From Lathyrus oleraceus (taxonomy: Eukaryota; Streptophyta; Magnoliopsida; Fabales; Fabaceae): DNA of 64,000 bases. The stretch lies in the NCBI RefSeq assembly GCF_024323335.1, contig NC_066584.1, positions 431,237,319 through 431,301,318 of the forward strand, read 5' to 3'. The notes below the pieces were generated by a model. The model did not search any database, was not told the DNA's origin, and worked only from the letters and a program-made list of their open reading frames with translations. Below, piece after piece: positions 35,643 to 46,800 of the stretch. Numbering within the stretch: position 1 is the first letter of the stretch; the number at the start of each line of letters is the position of its first letter. The translations under genes were made by a program, and so were the position numbers.

Positions 35643-35655
35643 GCTCTAGATACCA
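35643..35655 (-). other. Primer-binding site of the young copia element
   Basis: The minus strand reads TGGTATCTAGAGC, close to the initiator-Met tRNA site TGGTATCAGAGC. It lies two bases inside the 5' LTR. Confidence 0.8.
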
Positions 35656-35657
35656 AT

Positions 35658-35866
35658 TGTTGGTGCAAAGGTAGAATGAATGATGAACGGAAATATTCTA
35701 TTAAGAGAATGACGGCTACAAAACATGATAAAAGTTACAATGATTGTCACCCTATTTATAAGCTAAAACTAGGGTTACTAGAATAGGATAAAATACTAAA
35801 ATACCCTCTAACAAACTTAGGGGCTAAGAAAATAGTACAACTAATAAATATGAATTACTTCTAATA
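35658..35866 (-). repeat. 5' LTR of the young copia element
   Basis: 209 bp; matches the 3' LTR with no difference seen. Confidence 0.92.
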
Positions 35867-36155
35867 AGTTTGACATGTTCACCCTAAAAACATCATATAA
35901 TGGATTCAAATTATACAAAATATTGATTTTGACTCCGTCTAAAAACATAATGGAAGGGTTTACTCAAGATACAATTAAACAAATTACACACAAATTGAAA
36001 GAAAAACAAATTAAATTACAAATATCGAAAATAACAAGAAACATCAAAATAAAGATGATATACTAACTCCGCCATTTTATTCATCTTATTTCATTTGCAT
36101 ACATATTTATTACCTTTCTCCATTCCCATAGATAGAGAGACATTCCAAAACACTC

Positions 36156-36892
36156 TTATGATAGATGTGCAGCCATAGGTTCAGCTGCAAACTCAACAGA
36201 ACTAAATGATTCTGGAGATGATGCTGCAAACTCAACAGAACTAAATGATTCTGGAGATGATGCTGCAAACTCGGCAGAACTAAATGATTCTGGAGATGCT
36301 GCAAACAACATTTGATCCACAGGTCCTGGTGCCACAATACCAGAGCTTTTCAATTCCGCCATTACGCGGCGAGCATTTCCACCTTTCATCTCACACAACC
36401 TAGGAAGAAACACATCTTCACTGGCTGCTAGGTTGAAGTAAAGATCAACAACATTTGGACAACTCTTATAACACTGTGGAGAACATAACTTCTGTATGAA
36501 ACGAGATTCCAGAAGTGCGTCTGATGAAATTCCAAGTGACTTTCTGTCTAAATTACAAGCTTTTATGCATTGGTCGCTTTCAATGTGATCTTTTAGTATA
36601 CCAGTTTCAATATTTGATGTTTTGCATGTGTATACTTCTTCACCCGATCTTTTCACATGTTTCTCTAGGACACACCTTTTGCTGCTAGATGAAACAGCAA
36701 ATGAACATGTTTCCTTGCTCAGATTCTCACATTCTATTGCTCCTGCATTGATTTCACACTATAATATTAGTTCATGAAATATCATTGATCAAATAAATAT
36801 GGATTTGGAGACATACCGAGAGAGGCTGGCAGGGCTAGAGATGTGATAAGGGAAACGATAACCAAACACCTTAAGATAAGTTTTGAGTCCAT
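36156..36892 (-). CDS. PAR1-family secreted protein, copy 1 (two exons)
   Basis: Exons 36892-36817 and 36742-36156, with a 74-nt GT-AG intron, give 220 residues. The start is ATG 36892 (MDSKLILRCLVIVSL), and residues 1-25 form a signal peptide. The mature part opens IECENLSKETCSFAVSSSSK and has the cysteine pattern and motifs (LGISSDALLE, KLCSPQCYKSCPNVVDLYFN) of PAR1 proteins. PAR1 proteins were named from tobacco genes induced by photoassimilate build-up; their biochemical role is unknown to me. The C-terminus carries three 13-residue repeats (ASSPESFSSVEFA type), not standard for the family. The promoter has TATAAATA at 36980-36987. It is an inverted paralogue of the gene at 61758. No disruption is seen, so I take it as functional. 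Confidence 0.85.
36184..36300 (-). repeat. Three tandem 39-bp units in the PAR1 copy 1 C-terminus
   Basis: Units at 36184-36222, 36223-36261 and 36262-about 36300 are nearly identical, and the third lacks one GAT codon. They add 13 residues each without changing frame. Uniformity suggests recent expansion. Confidence 0.9.
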
Positions 36893-36979
36893 GGCTTAAA
36901 GCAAAAGAAAGCTAATGACGTTTATTCTGTATCAAATTTGTGCTTGGAGAGATGGGTTTATGAGGGTCGATGGGTAGAG

Positions 36980-36987
36980 TATTTATA
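36980..36987 (-). promoter_or_regulatory. TATA box of PAR1 copy 1
   Basis: TATAAATA on the minus strand, about 90 nt before the start codon. A 20-base block, GGGATTTTCCATGTGTTAAG (37148-37167), is conserved upstream of copy 2. Confidence 0.7.
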
Positions 36988-36999
36988 ATGGTTAATATG

Positions 37000-37655
37000 A
37001 TGCAAAAGAAAGAAAAAGTAATAGATAATATAACATGTGTTTTTGCGAAACAATGGCGTGAACGTGTGTGGTGGATTCCCAAATCAGGTTTGAATCTGAA
37101 TACATAGCAGTCAACTTCTGCATATCCTCGTGGAAAAATAAAAAATTCTTAACACATGGAAAATCCCGTTTTTTTCTCAACACACAATTGTTAAACTTAA
37201 AATCTTTAATCACATTAGAAGTTTCAAAAAAATCCTTAAGGTTGAGGGTTCTTGGACGAAACTAATCACGAGTTATTTTTTTAATATATATCTAACATAT
37301 CTTATAAAATCTTATAAATAAAGTCTAACGGAGTGTCAACATCATCACGTTTTTTCAAATATTGTAAAAAAAGGTGTATTAAGTTTTAAGAAATCAAAGA
37401 AGTATTAAGTTTTAAAAATATTTTTTTTCTTCAAATATTTATTGAAACAATAGGATTGATATTGAATTAACTGATTATTTTATTGAATTATGAAGGTTTA
37501 CCATGGATGAACATATGTAGCAATGAGTTTGCTTGTCATACAAACAACACAACAAAAGTAACTTAACTGAATCAATTTGGATGTGTAATTACGAACTGAT
37601 TTTGTAACTAACTTTTTTAATTAATACTATTCTTGTTATCCATTATATCCCCTTG
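37000..37655. other. PAR1 copy 1 upstream region and unassigned AT-rich DNA
   Basis: Similarity to the copy 2 promoter extends to about 37225. Beyond that, nothing is recognised up to the copia remnant. Confidence 0.6.
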
Positions 37656-37659
37656 AAAA

Positions 37660-39500
37660 CTCAGGGTTGGACTTTTGAAAACCTTGAGCTTGAAATAGAA
37701 TATGCAGAAAGTGGAGATGGAGGTTGGTTTAGTGAGAATGTATCGGGTTTGCTCAGTGGTTGGTTTATGGAGAACTTTGAGACAACCACACTTAAATTGT
37801 CAGAGTAGATAGTAGATTGAGTGGATGAGGAAAGGTGAAGTTCTCGAAAAAGGGATTGAAGCCATAAGATTTTAGAGAACACACATGCAAGGCCTCTGTA
37901 TTCAGCTTCGATGCTTGATTTAGAGATAACATTATACTTTTTAGAGGACCAACATATGAGGGCATTGCCTAGATAAACACAATAACATGTTGTGGATCGT
38001 CTGTCATCTTAATGTGATCACCAGTCAACATCACAAAAAGCTTAAATGGTAAGATTAGTTGAAGGAGTAAAAGTGAAACCATAGTTTGCAGTTCCTTGAA
38101 GGTATCTAAGGTTTCTTTTGATTCTTATCTAATGAGGGACTTTGGGATTGTTCATGAATTGACAAACATTGTTGAATGCAAAGGCCATGTCTGGACAAGT
38201 GATTGTGACATATTGGAGGCCTCCAACAATGGATATGTAGATGGAAAGGTTATCAAAATTAGGAGAATCATAGAGGAAGAGTTTGGTTGTAGAGGCCATA
38301 TGTGTTGTATTTTGGCTTTGTGGAGAATTTCGTGTATATATTTGGTTCGAGTTAGATAAAGGGGAGTGGAGAAATATTTTCTAAACTTTAATGCCAAAGA
38401 AGTAATTTAGCGGGGGCAAGTCTTTGAGAGGGAAATGACTGTGGATATTTTGATGAAATTGTTGATGACATGGGTGGAGTTGTCTATGATGATGATATCT
38501 TCAACATAAATGAGAATATAGATGGTTGTGTTGGAGTTCTCTTAGAGAACAAGAAGGTGTCGCATTTTGTGGATTAGAAATCATTGTTGGTGAGAAAGTT
38601 TATGATACCTGGCACGGGGAGCTTGTTTCAAGCCATATAGAGATTTTTAAACTGTGCAGACTAATATATCTTTGGAGCCATTGATAAAGGAAGAAGGTTG
38701 AGCCATATAGATGTATTCATTGAGACCACTATTTAAAAAGGATTTATTGATGCCTATTTGTTTTATTGGCCAAATATTGGAAAGAGCTATGGTTTATGGC
38801 GGTTGGTTTTATGACATGACTGGACGTTTTGAAGAATTTCAGATCTTGTTGATAGAAGCCCTTAGAAATAAATCTGGATTTGCATATAGAGTTGGTGTTG
38901 TTATTACATGTGATTGCAAATATTTACTACCACAAATAATACATTTCATGATAAATTGTTCACCTCAACCAATGGAAATCTAAGGTCAAATGACTTGAAA
39001 CGTGTCACCATGTAGCTCATTCATTGTAATGGAAGAAAATTGATACGTTATTTCTAGATTTTTCCCTTGAGCCAAGGAACCTTAGGTTTGGACTTTCCAC
39101 CGGCAGAATGAACTCGTTTGGTAATTTGAGTACTAACCATACTCCATGACTTGTTCTTCTCATAATTTATAACCTATCTCTGTCGTTGTGCATGAAGCGT
39201 AAATATATGATGTTATCAATGATGATTTCGGGTCCAAAACAACCAGGGAACAACATATATGTTTATTTAACGTCATTGATTAAATATTTAATAGTTTTGT
39301 GGGAGGAAGGCATTGATGTTGATGATGTGTATACAAGTGATTGCTAACCCGTCTGTCATGTTGTTTTGCACAATCAATGATTTTTCTGCATACGGTAATT
39401 GATCTTGGTACATCGTCAAGGGACATAAAGTGTGTCTAATACGTGAAGATGATGCATGCTTACACCAATTAAAAAATGAAAAAAAAATTATTTACCTTGG
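37660..39500 (-). pseudogene. Degenerate copia pol remnant
   Basis: On the minus strand, RT is recognised by YGLKQAPRAR (about 38600-38630) and by a catalytic-site relic YVEDIII (about 38490-38510; the usual YVDD has lost an aspartate). RNase H is recognised by SKSSIEAEYRGLA near 37900 and DRRSTTCY near 38010. There are many stops and indels, and I see no LTR or integrase. Material from 38750 to 39500 is probably further decayed element sequence, but I cannot place it. It lies next to the PAR1 gene's promoter side. Confidence 0.65.
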
Positions 39501-40134
39501 ACACCAAAAATTTCTAAGAACTAATCATCCATATCGTAGATAACGAAAGACTTTTAATAGAAAATAGGAGTTTGGTATCGCTTCAAGACCCTTAACCGGG
39601 AAGGACGTTTATAAAAGACAATAACACATAAATGTTTTCTTTGGAAAGAAACGAAAAGGGACCGGGTAGAAAAATATTTGGAAAATGAGATCGGTGTTCT
39701 TTGATCTTCCATATTGGTCTAGTCTCGATGTGTCTTCCATCTTTGTGGTCAGGGCTTTTAAGCCAATTTACAATCTAATTAGCTCTTGACGATTCTATTC
39801 CTAATTGCCATTTTCCTCCGATGGTTGATTTCTTTTGAGTAATCTATAATACATATATTTTGACAATTTCGTTAGATAACTCAAGGGTACATATGAATTT
39901 GGCAGCCTTCTCTCTCTAAGCGTGGCTTGTAGCTAGCTTAGCATATAATATCATCTTTTCTCGCTAAGTGGGGTTTGTAGCTCACTTAACACACAAATTT
40001 TATCTAAGAGTAACATATTTTAACATGTATTAATGGTTCAGGCATATATGCATCGTATGTTTTTCAATGTAATGCTCATCTTAATGGAATGCATTGATGA
40101 TTTTAAATAAGAACATGTGAATAAGGTGAACATG
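39500..40134. other. Decayed repeat with CTAAGCG-type motifs, left flank of CACTA
   Basis: CTCTAAGCGTGG and CTCGCTAAGTGGG phrases at 39917-39990 recur as TATCGCTAAGCGGGA on the other side of the CACTA element (about 49050). This suggests one Athila-like element was split by the CACTA insertion. No coding sequence seen here. Confidence 0.4.
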
Positions 40135-41406
40135 CACTACAATATTTTTAGTCTACCACAACGCCTAATATTGGGAAGGTAAAAAGACCGTTCTCATAGA
40201 GTGTAATAGACAACGAATTTCATATTCCGTTGGAGTAGTGGATATATTTTTTGAAACTTTTATGCAACAGTTGGAAACTGTTCCGATAGATGACAATGAG
40301 AACGACTCTTATTAACAACGGGTTAACGCCGTTCTCAAATAATTTTTAATTATCTTAATAAATTTTTAATTATGAGAGACCGTTCTTCTATGTACGGATA
40401 AAAAAAATTATTTGTGAGAATGTCACATGACTGGATCAAACCATGGGATCATACACATATCATTAAAACAATTTTTTTTCGCTTCTTATATCATAAGTGT
40501 TAAATAAATTGTCGTTCCCAATTCTGAAATTTTTGGCGCTATACTTCCCTCCCAAAATCATCATACCGCTTCTGCTTCTTTTGTGAATAATTCTTCACCC
40601 ATTCCCTAACCGAAACCTTTCTCCTCTTCTTCTTCTCAAACCCTTCAACTTGCTTATACAAATTTAGGATTTTAAGATTTATCAAGAGTTTTCCAAAACT
40701 AAGTACTTCACGAATTAGGTCAATCAAGGGTTTCACGAAATCGTCACAAACAAAGGTTTGAAGTAAGTCTCTCGACGGTGAAGAGGATTTTTTTTTCATT
40801 TTCAAGTTGTGTATAATTCGTCGTCTCAGTAAGTGATTCCTTACAATCTCTCTTTCATCTTCTCTCAGGTTTTTTGTTTGGTTTTACTTAGATTTGATTA
40901 TGATTATACTTTTATAATTTACTCGATTCGTCGTAGATAACGTTACCGACATTGATCGGAGATCCGAAGTATCAACAGAAGTTCATACCATACACACTGA
41001 AGCTACAACTCTTTTTGCCCAACTGATATTATACCAAGTTTGTATTTACATCTATCTATGAAATTTGTTGGAGTGGTTGCTTGATATTCATGAATCTGAT
41101 GTAAATGTCTAGTTCTTGTCACTTGTTGAATGAGTGAATTTTGAATCCCCTTCCTGCACTGTATGTTCAATCTGTTTTGATAAATTAGTTTTTTTTTTTA
41201 ATGTTAAATTGGCTTTGTTTTTTTGAATCGTATATATATGGTGGATAATACCTTTGATTCCAACATAAAAGATGTTATTGTAATTTACTCTACCATCACT
41301 TTTTTTCTCGCGTATATATAAGAGCCACGAGCTATTCATGCAAACTAGTTTAACTACCCTAAATCAACAATGAACATTAACTGTAATCTAAAAGTAATTC
41401 TCATGA

Positions 41407-41785
41407 AACCCATCAAAAACATATTCATGGGACAACAGAGTCATAAGCATGGCCTCCAGAGATCCAGCTTGAATGAACTATTTATCCACATTAGTAGCCC
41501 AAAAAATTGTCTCTTAATCTCCTATCGCTTTAGGCCACGCTTTTAACATTGGCAGCTATGTTTTTCGTGTCAGAATCGGAGCATCGGGCCAAATCCTCTT
41601 TATGGTTCTTAACACAAGTACTGACGAGGCTTTTGTCCCTTCCTCCGGCTGTACCGATTATTCTGCCACAACTTTCTCTCCCAACTCATCGACTAGTTAT
41701 GTCCCATTGGATTGTTCTGTTCCATAATGCAGTGAGGTTCATGGGCTTTCATGCCTAGCCATAAGTTCCGGCGCGTGTTTCATTA
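41407..41785 (+). pseudogene. Captured aspartyl-protease gene fragment
   Basis: One frame reads NPSKTYSWDNRVISMASRDP, then YLSTLVAQKIVS, YVFRVRIGASGQILFMVLNT, SSGCTDYSATTFSPNSSTSY and VPLDCSVP. This is the propeptide-to-first-catalytic-lobe region of plant A1 (nepenthesin-like) aspartyl proteases. The catalytic DTS is NTS (codon 41611-41613 is AAC). Stops are at 41470, 41515 and 41725, all in the same frame with no frameshift. Similarity starts and stops abruptly inside the CACTA element, as expected for transposon capture of a host exon. Confidence 0.75.
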
Positions 41786-43039
41786 ACTATTTTTACTTTG
41801 CTGAATTTCATTTGATGAATTTTGGACTAGTTAGAATATTGATTGTAGTTTTACTTGCTGAATTTTACTTTATTGAATTTTGACCTCATTAGAATATTGG
41901 TTGTAGTTTTATTTTGCTGAATTTTACTTTGCTGAATTTTGGAATGTTGATTTTAGTTTTAGACTTATTAGAATATGCTAATTTTTAATTTATCTATATG
42001 GTATCTTTTGTGTCTTTCATCTTCATTAAAGGTATGTACTGTGTGGTATCTTTTGGACTCATTAGAATATTCTAATTTTTAATTTATCAGTGTTGTATCT
42101 TATGTGTCTTTCATCTTCACTTGTTTAAACTTTAGAACACTAATTATAACTATGTGGTTGGTTAAGTATGTATAATATACTAGTGCTTATATTTTATACT
42201 CTCTTTATTATCCTTTTAGACTTCATATAATATTAGTAAATGATTCACTTGTCAATTTTAGGATATAAGACATCAAATGGAACTAATTGCCAAAAAAAGA
42301 ATTTTATAATTTTGTCTCAGATTTTAAGGTAATTTTCACTAAATCTTCATTTTTTATATAGATATTAGTTATAATTCTAATATCTAGATATTCTTTACTT
42401 GACCATTCATATTTCGTAGCACTTTGCAATGATATAACCTCACAAGTTTTCTTGTTTTTGGTTTCTGAAGTTGAAGCTGAAGGCATTAGGATATCGGGAA
42501 TCACAACTTCGACGAAGAAAGTTATGATCTAGAGGTGAAGTGGCCCAACTGTTCACAAGAAATTCACTTGAGGATTCAGTTAAAAAGAAAGGTGAAGCTT
42601 CTTCTTATAATGATTTATTTGATTACCGTTTCACCAATAGCATCTTGTATAATACTCATATCTTCTAATATGTGTTGAGTATGAGAATAAGTTCATACTT
42701 TCTAATAAATATCTTTGAAAATGTGTATGTGTTTATATTTACTTGTAAAGGCCATGTCAAATAGGGTAATAGATACTTGCCCCCACCATCACAAATGAGT
42801 ATACCCACCTATAAAGGCTTAACAAGGCATAGGCACCAGCACATACACCAGAGCTGCAAATGCAATATTCTCACTATTAAAATTTTCCATCTAAAAGTAG
42901 GATTTTTCACTTTCAGCACAAAAGACTAACTCAGTTCATAACAGCGGCCACCAATTGTTTTATATTACACATCCATTGTTCGCTTCCCTGTCTTGCTTAT
43001 AATTTTTTATACATATATGATAGTCTCCTCATAAGCGTG

Positions 43040-43240
43040 ATGGATAAGGAATGGACAAAGGAAAACCCTGTGAGTAAAGAGTATCAGAATGGTCTTGATT
43101 TTTTTCTAGATTATGCATACACCAAAGGAAATCCCCGAGGGAAAGAGATTTTGTGTCCTTGTGCGAATTGTTACAATACAAATTGGTTTACAAGGAATGA
43201 AGTACGAAATCATTTAATCGTATTTGGATTTCAAAAATGA
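43040..43240 (+). CDS. CACTA transposase-associated domain exon
   Basis: MDKEWTKENPVSKEYQNGLD is followed by ILCPCANCYNTNWFTRNEV and HLIVFGF. This is the pattern of the plant transposase-associated domain (N-terminal domain of CACTA TNPD-type proteins): Trp near the start, CPC..C, and a terminal HL...GF. Start ATG 43040; a TGA closes the frame at 43238-43240. A coiled-coil segment follows in another frame, probably as a separate exon. The catalytic transposase domain is absent. Confidence 0.7.
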   Translation: MDKEWTKENPVSKEYQNGLDFFLDYAYTKGNPRGKEILCPCANCYNTNWFTRNEVRNHLIVFGFQK

Positions 43241-43564
43241 TATGATGCAAGAAATGGAGGAGAAACATCTTCAAGATAAGGAAGAAATGGAAAGAAAAAT
43301 GCAACTGCTTCTTAAGACCATTTTGAATCAAAACACCTCAGATTTGAATATAGAGGCTCTGGCAGCTCAGATATCAGCTCCTGCAACCGATGCTAACAGT
43401 AACTTACGTTCTTCTGCATCAACACATGCTCCAACTAATGATCAAGTAATTAAGATTGAATTGTCTTATGCTTTACATTATAGTTTTAGAGCTTTATAAT
43501 AATCTTATTTTCATTTTATTACTTTTATGTTGCAGATCATGAATGATAATATCAATGAAGATTT
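43225..43564 (+). pseudogene. CACTA coiled-coil exon, split by copia insertion
   Basis: MMQEMEEKHLQDKEEMERKM begins a heptad-rich coiled coil. It is followed by Ser/Thr/Ala-rich sequence ending at APTNDQ (43441), then a possible GT-AG intron (AG at about 43537). The next exon, NDNINEDF, is cut at 43564 by the copia insertion. It resumes at 47955 with QSFDDEET and a stop. Without the insertion the reading frame closes cleanly, as shown by the related copies at 54.1-55.1 kb. Confidence 0.6.
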
Positions 43565-43748
43565 TGTTAACGTTAATGTCCTAGTTTGTAGGAGTTATTT
43601 TCTAGTTTGTAGGAGTTATTTTCTGAATTGTTAATAAGTTGCCTAGTCTTTAGGAAGTCCTATTTTTTAGGCTAGTGCAGATTCTGTTATGTAAGGGTTT
43701 TAAATAGCCAACTTCTCAAATGAAATAAACAAGCTTTTCAGTTTATCA
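43565..43748 (+). repeat. 5' LTR of the second copia element
   Basis: 184 bp, unusually short. TSD GATTT precedes it and the tRNA-Met-type primer site follows two bases later. Confidence 0.95.
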
Positions 43749-43827
43749 TTTGGCATCAGAGCTCAACGATTAGGGCCTGATAAAATAAAAAAAAGCTTCA
43801 GCAAAGAGTGAAACTCTGAGAGCAGAG

Positions 43828-46800
43828 ATGGCTGAGAGTAGCAGTGCCAATGGGAAGTTCATGCAACCGGCAATTCCAAGATTCGATGGGTACTATGAGC
43901 ACTAGGCAAAACTGATGGAGAATTTCCTTCATGCAAAGGAATATTGGACCCTAATTGAGAAGGGAATCGACACGGTTCCAGAAGGCACTCAAGCGACAGA
44001 AGCACAAATGAAGGTGATAGAGGAGCAACGGTTGAAAGATATGAAGATAAAGAATTATCTGTATCAAGCAATTGATAGAGAAATCTTGGAGACCATACTC
44101 AATGATGATACTTCCAAGCAGATTTGGGACTCTATGAAACAAAAGTTCAAGGGTTCCACGAGGGTGAAGAGGACTCAATTGCAAACATTGAAGTCTGAGT
44201 TTGAAATACTCAGAATGAAGGAGGGAGAGACTGTTAATGCCTATTTCGGGCGAACTCTTTCCATTGCCAAACGGATGAAAGCGTGTGGAGAAACTGTACA
44301 AGAAAGGGATATTACAGGGAAGATTCTCAGAACCCTTGTACCAAAATTTAATTATGTTGTTTGCTCCATTGAAGAATCCAATAATGTCGACACTCTTACA
44401 GTCGATGAACTTCAAAGCAGCTTGTTGATCCATGAGCAGAGAATGAAGAATGTCGACGGAGAAGAACAAGTATTGCTGAAGGTGACTCATGAAGGGAGAT
44501 CTGAAAGAGGGAGAGGTCGAGGAAGAGGAGAAATTAGAGGAGGTCGAGGAAGAGGGAGAACATATCTAAACAAAGCTAATGTGGAATGTTACCGATGTCA
44601 CAATTTTGGCCACTTCCAATATGAATGCCCTACATTAGGAAAGCATTCAAATTACGCAGAACTAGACGAGAAGGAGGAGATGTTGCTGATGGCCTATGTC
44701 GATGAAATTGGAGCAAAGCGAGAAGACATTTGGTTCTTGGATTCTGGCTGTAGTAATCACATGTGTGGTAACAAAACTCTATTCTATGAGTTTGGAAGAG
44801 TCTCTCAACAAACTGTGAAGTTGGGCAACGATACTAGAATGCAAGTTTCTGGAAAAGGAAGCATCAAAATGGAGGTTGATAATGCTAAATTCATTGTCGG
44901 TGATGTCTTTTGTGTTCCTGAACTCAAAAATAATCTTCTAAGCATTGGGCAACTCCAGGAAAGAGGTCTTTCCATCCTTATAGAAGCTGAAATGTGCAAA
45001 ATCTTTCATCCACAGAGAGGTTTGATCATTCAAACCAAAATGACGGTAAATCGGATGTTCATCTTGGTAGCCAAGATGCTATCAATGTCCCTCCAACCAA
45101 AACAGGAAGTATGTTTCAATGCAGCAAGTGAGGACCTCACACACCTATGGCACTGCAGATTGGGACATATCAGCAACACAAATCTCCAAATCTTGCAGAG
45201 TAAGAAAATGGTGCAAGGTTTGCCTCAATTGACAATCTCAAATGAAGTCTGTGTAGACTGTTTGAAAGGAAAGCAACACAGGGAGCCCATTCCAAAAAGA
45301 AGCACATGGAGAGCAACACAAAGGTTAGAACTTATTCATGCTGACTTGTGTGGTCCAATTTCACCTATTTCTAATAGTGAAAGAAAATATGTGCTATGCT
45401 TAATTGATGATTATAGCCGGAAAGTTTGGTCGTATATTTTGCATGCAAAGTCAGATACATTTGTTGTATTCAAAATATTTAAGACATTTGTTGAGAAAGA
45501 AACCGGTCTTTCTATCAAATGTTTACGAACAGATCGAGGGGGGGAGTTCACCTCTATTGAGTTCAACGATTTCTGTAAAGACAATGGAATTAAAAGACAA
45601 CTGACGACGGCATACACTCCTCAACAAAACGGAGTCGCTGAAAGGAAAAATCGTACAGTGATGAACTGTGTAAGAAGCATGTTGTCTGAAAAAGGTATTC
45701 CAAAACCTTTTTGGCCTGAAGCAGTAAAGTGGGCAGTTTATGTTCTCAATCGATGTCCCACAGTAGCCTTAAAAGATACAACCCCAGAAGAAGTTTGGAG
45801 TGGAGCAAAACCATCAGTTGAACACCTCAGGGTCTTTGAGTGTGTATGCCACATACATGTACCGGATGCAAAAAGAACGAAGTTGGAAAGCAAAAGTATA
45901 AGTGGCATTCTGTTGGGAATTAGCGATGAATCAAAAGGATACAAAGTATATGATCCCGTGTCAAAGAAGGTAGTAATCAGCAGGGATGTTGTGTTTGAAG
46001 AGAAGAAAAAATGGGATTGGGATAAGAGCTATAAGCAGCAGATACTTGATGAGCTTGAATGGGGAGAAAGTGAAGATAAAATAACTGTAGAAGAGGAAAT
46101 TGATGGGGACTTGGAGGCTGCATATCCAAATTTTGATGATAATGCTGCTGTTTTTGAAGATGAAATTGAGACAAGTGATGCAACAACACATCCGTCAATT
46201 TTCAGCACTTCCTCACACTCCGATACAGAAGTACGAAACAGGAGGCCACCTATCTAGATGAATGATTATGTGAGCGGAGAAGGTTTTTCAGATAATGAAA
46301 TTAATTTTGCTGTAGGTACAAATTCAGACCCTGATAATTTTGAAGAAGCTATGAAAAGTGAACATTGGAAGAAAGCTATGGAGGTTGAAATCAAGAGCAT
46401 AGAAAAGAACAATACATGGTTCCTCACTGATTTACCAAAAGGCGCAAAGCAGATTGGAGTAAAGTGGGTTTTCAAAACGAAACTGAATGAGCTCGGTGAA
46501 GTGGAGAAATTTAAAGCCCGATTGGTCGCCAAAGGGTATGTGCAGCGATATGGAATTGATTATGCTGAAGTCTTCGCACCGGTGGCTCGAATGGACACTG
46601 TCAGAATTATTCTTGCACTGGCTGCTCAGAAGGAATGGAAGGTATATCAACTTGACGTCAAATCTGCATTTTTACATGGCGAGTTAATGGAGGATGTCTA
46701 TGTAGAGCAGCCCCTTGGTTTTGTGAAGAAAGATGAACCTCACAAAGTGTACAAGCTTAGAAAAGCTCTCTATGGACTCAAACAAGCTCCTCGAGCTTGG

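Larger units (their letters stand above)
31068..35866 (-). mobile_element. Young Ty1/copia element (4.8 kb)
   Basis: Two 209-bp LTRs (31068-31276 and 35658-35866) look identical base for base. A tRNA-Met primer site lies beside the right-hand (5') LTR, and a purine run AATTAAGGGATGG beside the left-hand (3') LTR. The coding region is one long frame with a single internal stop. Flanks ATTTT (31063-31067) and AGTTT (35867-35871) match at four of five bases, so the target duplication is only probable. On the minus strand the LTR starts TATTAG, not TG, and ends CAACA. Confidence 0.92.

Noticed and set aside
32652..35674. Many plus-strand open frames opposite the copia polyprotein
   Set aside because: The minus-strand frame has all Gag-Pol domains; the plus-strand frames are short, domain-free shadows.
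31063..35871. Firm 5-bp target duplication for the young copia element
   Set aside because: ATTTT and AGTTT differ at one base; noted only as probable because the LTR start (TATTAG) is also not canonical.
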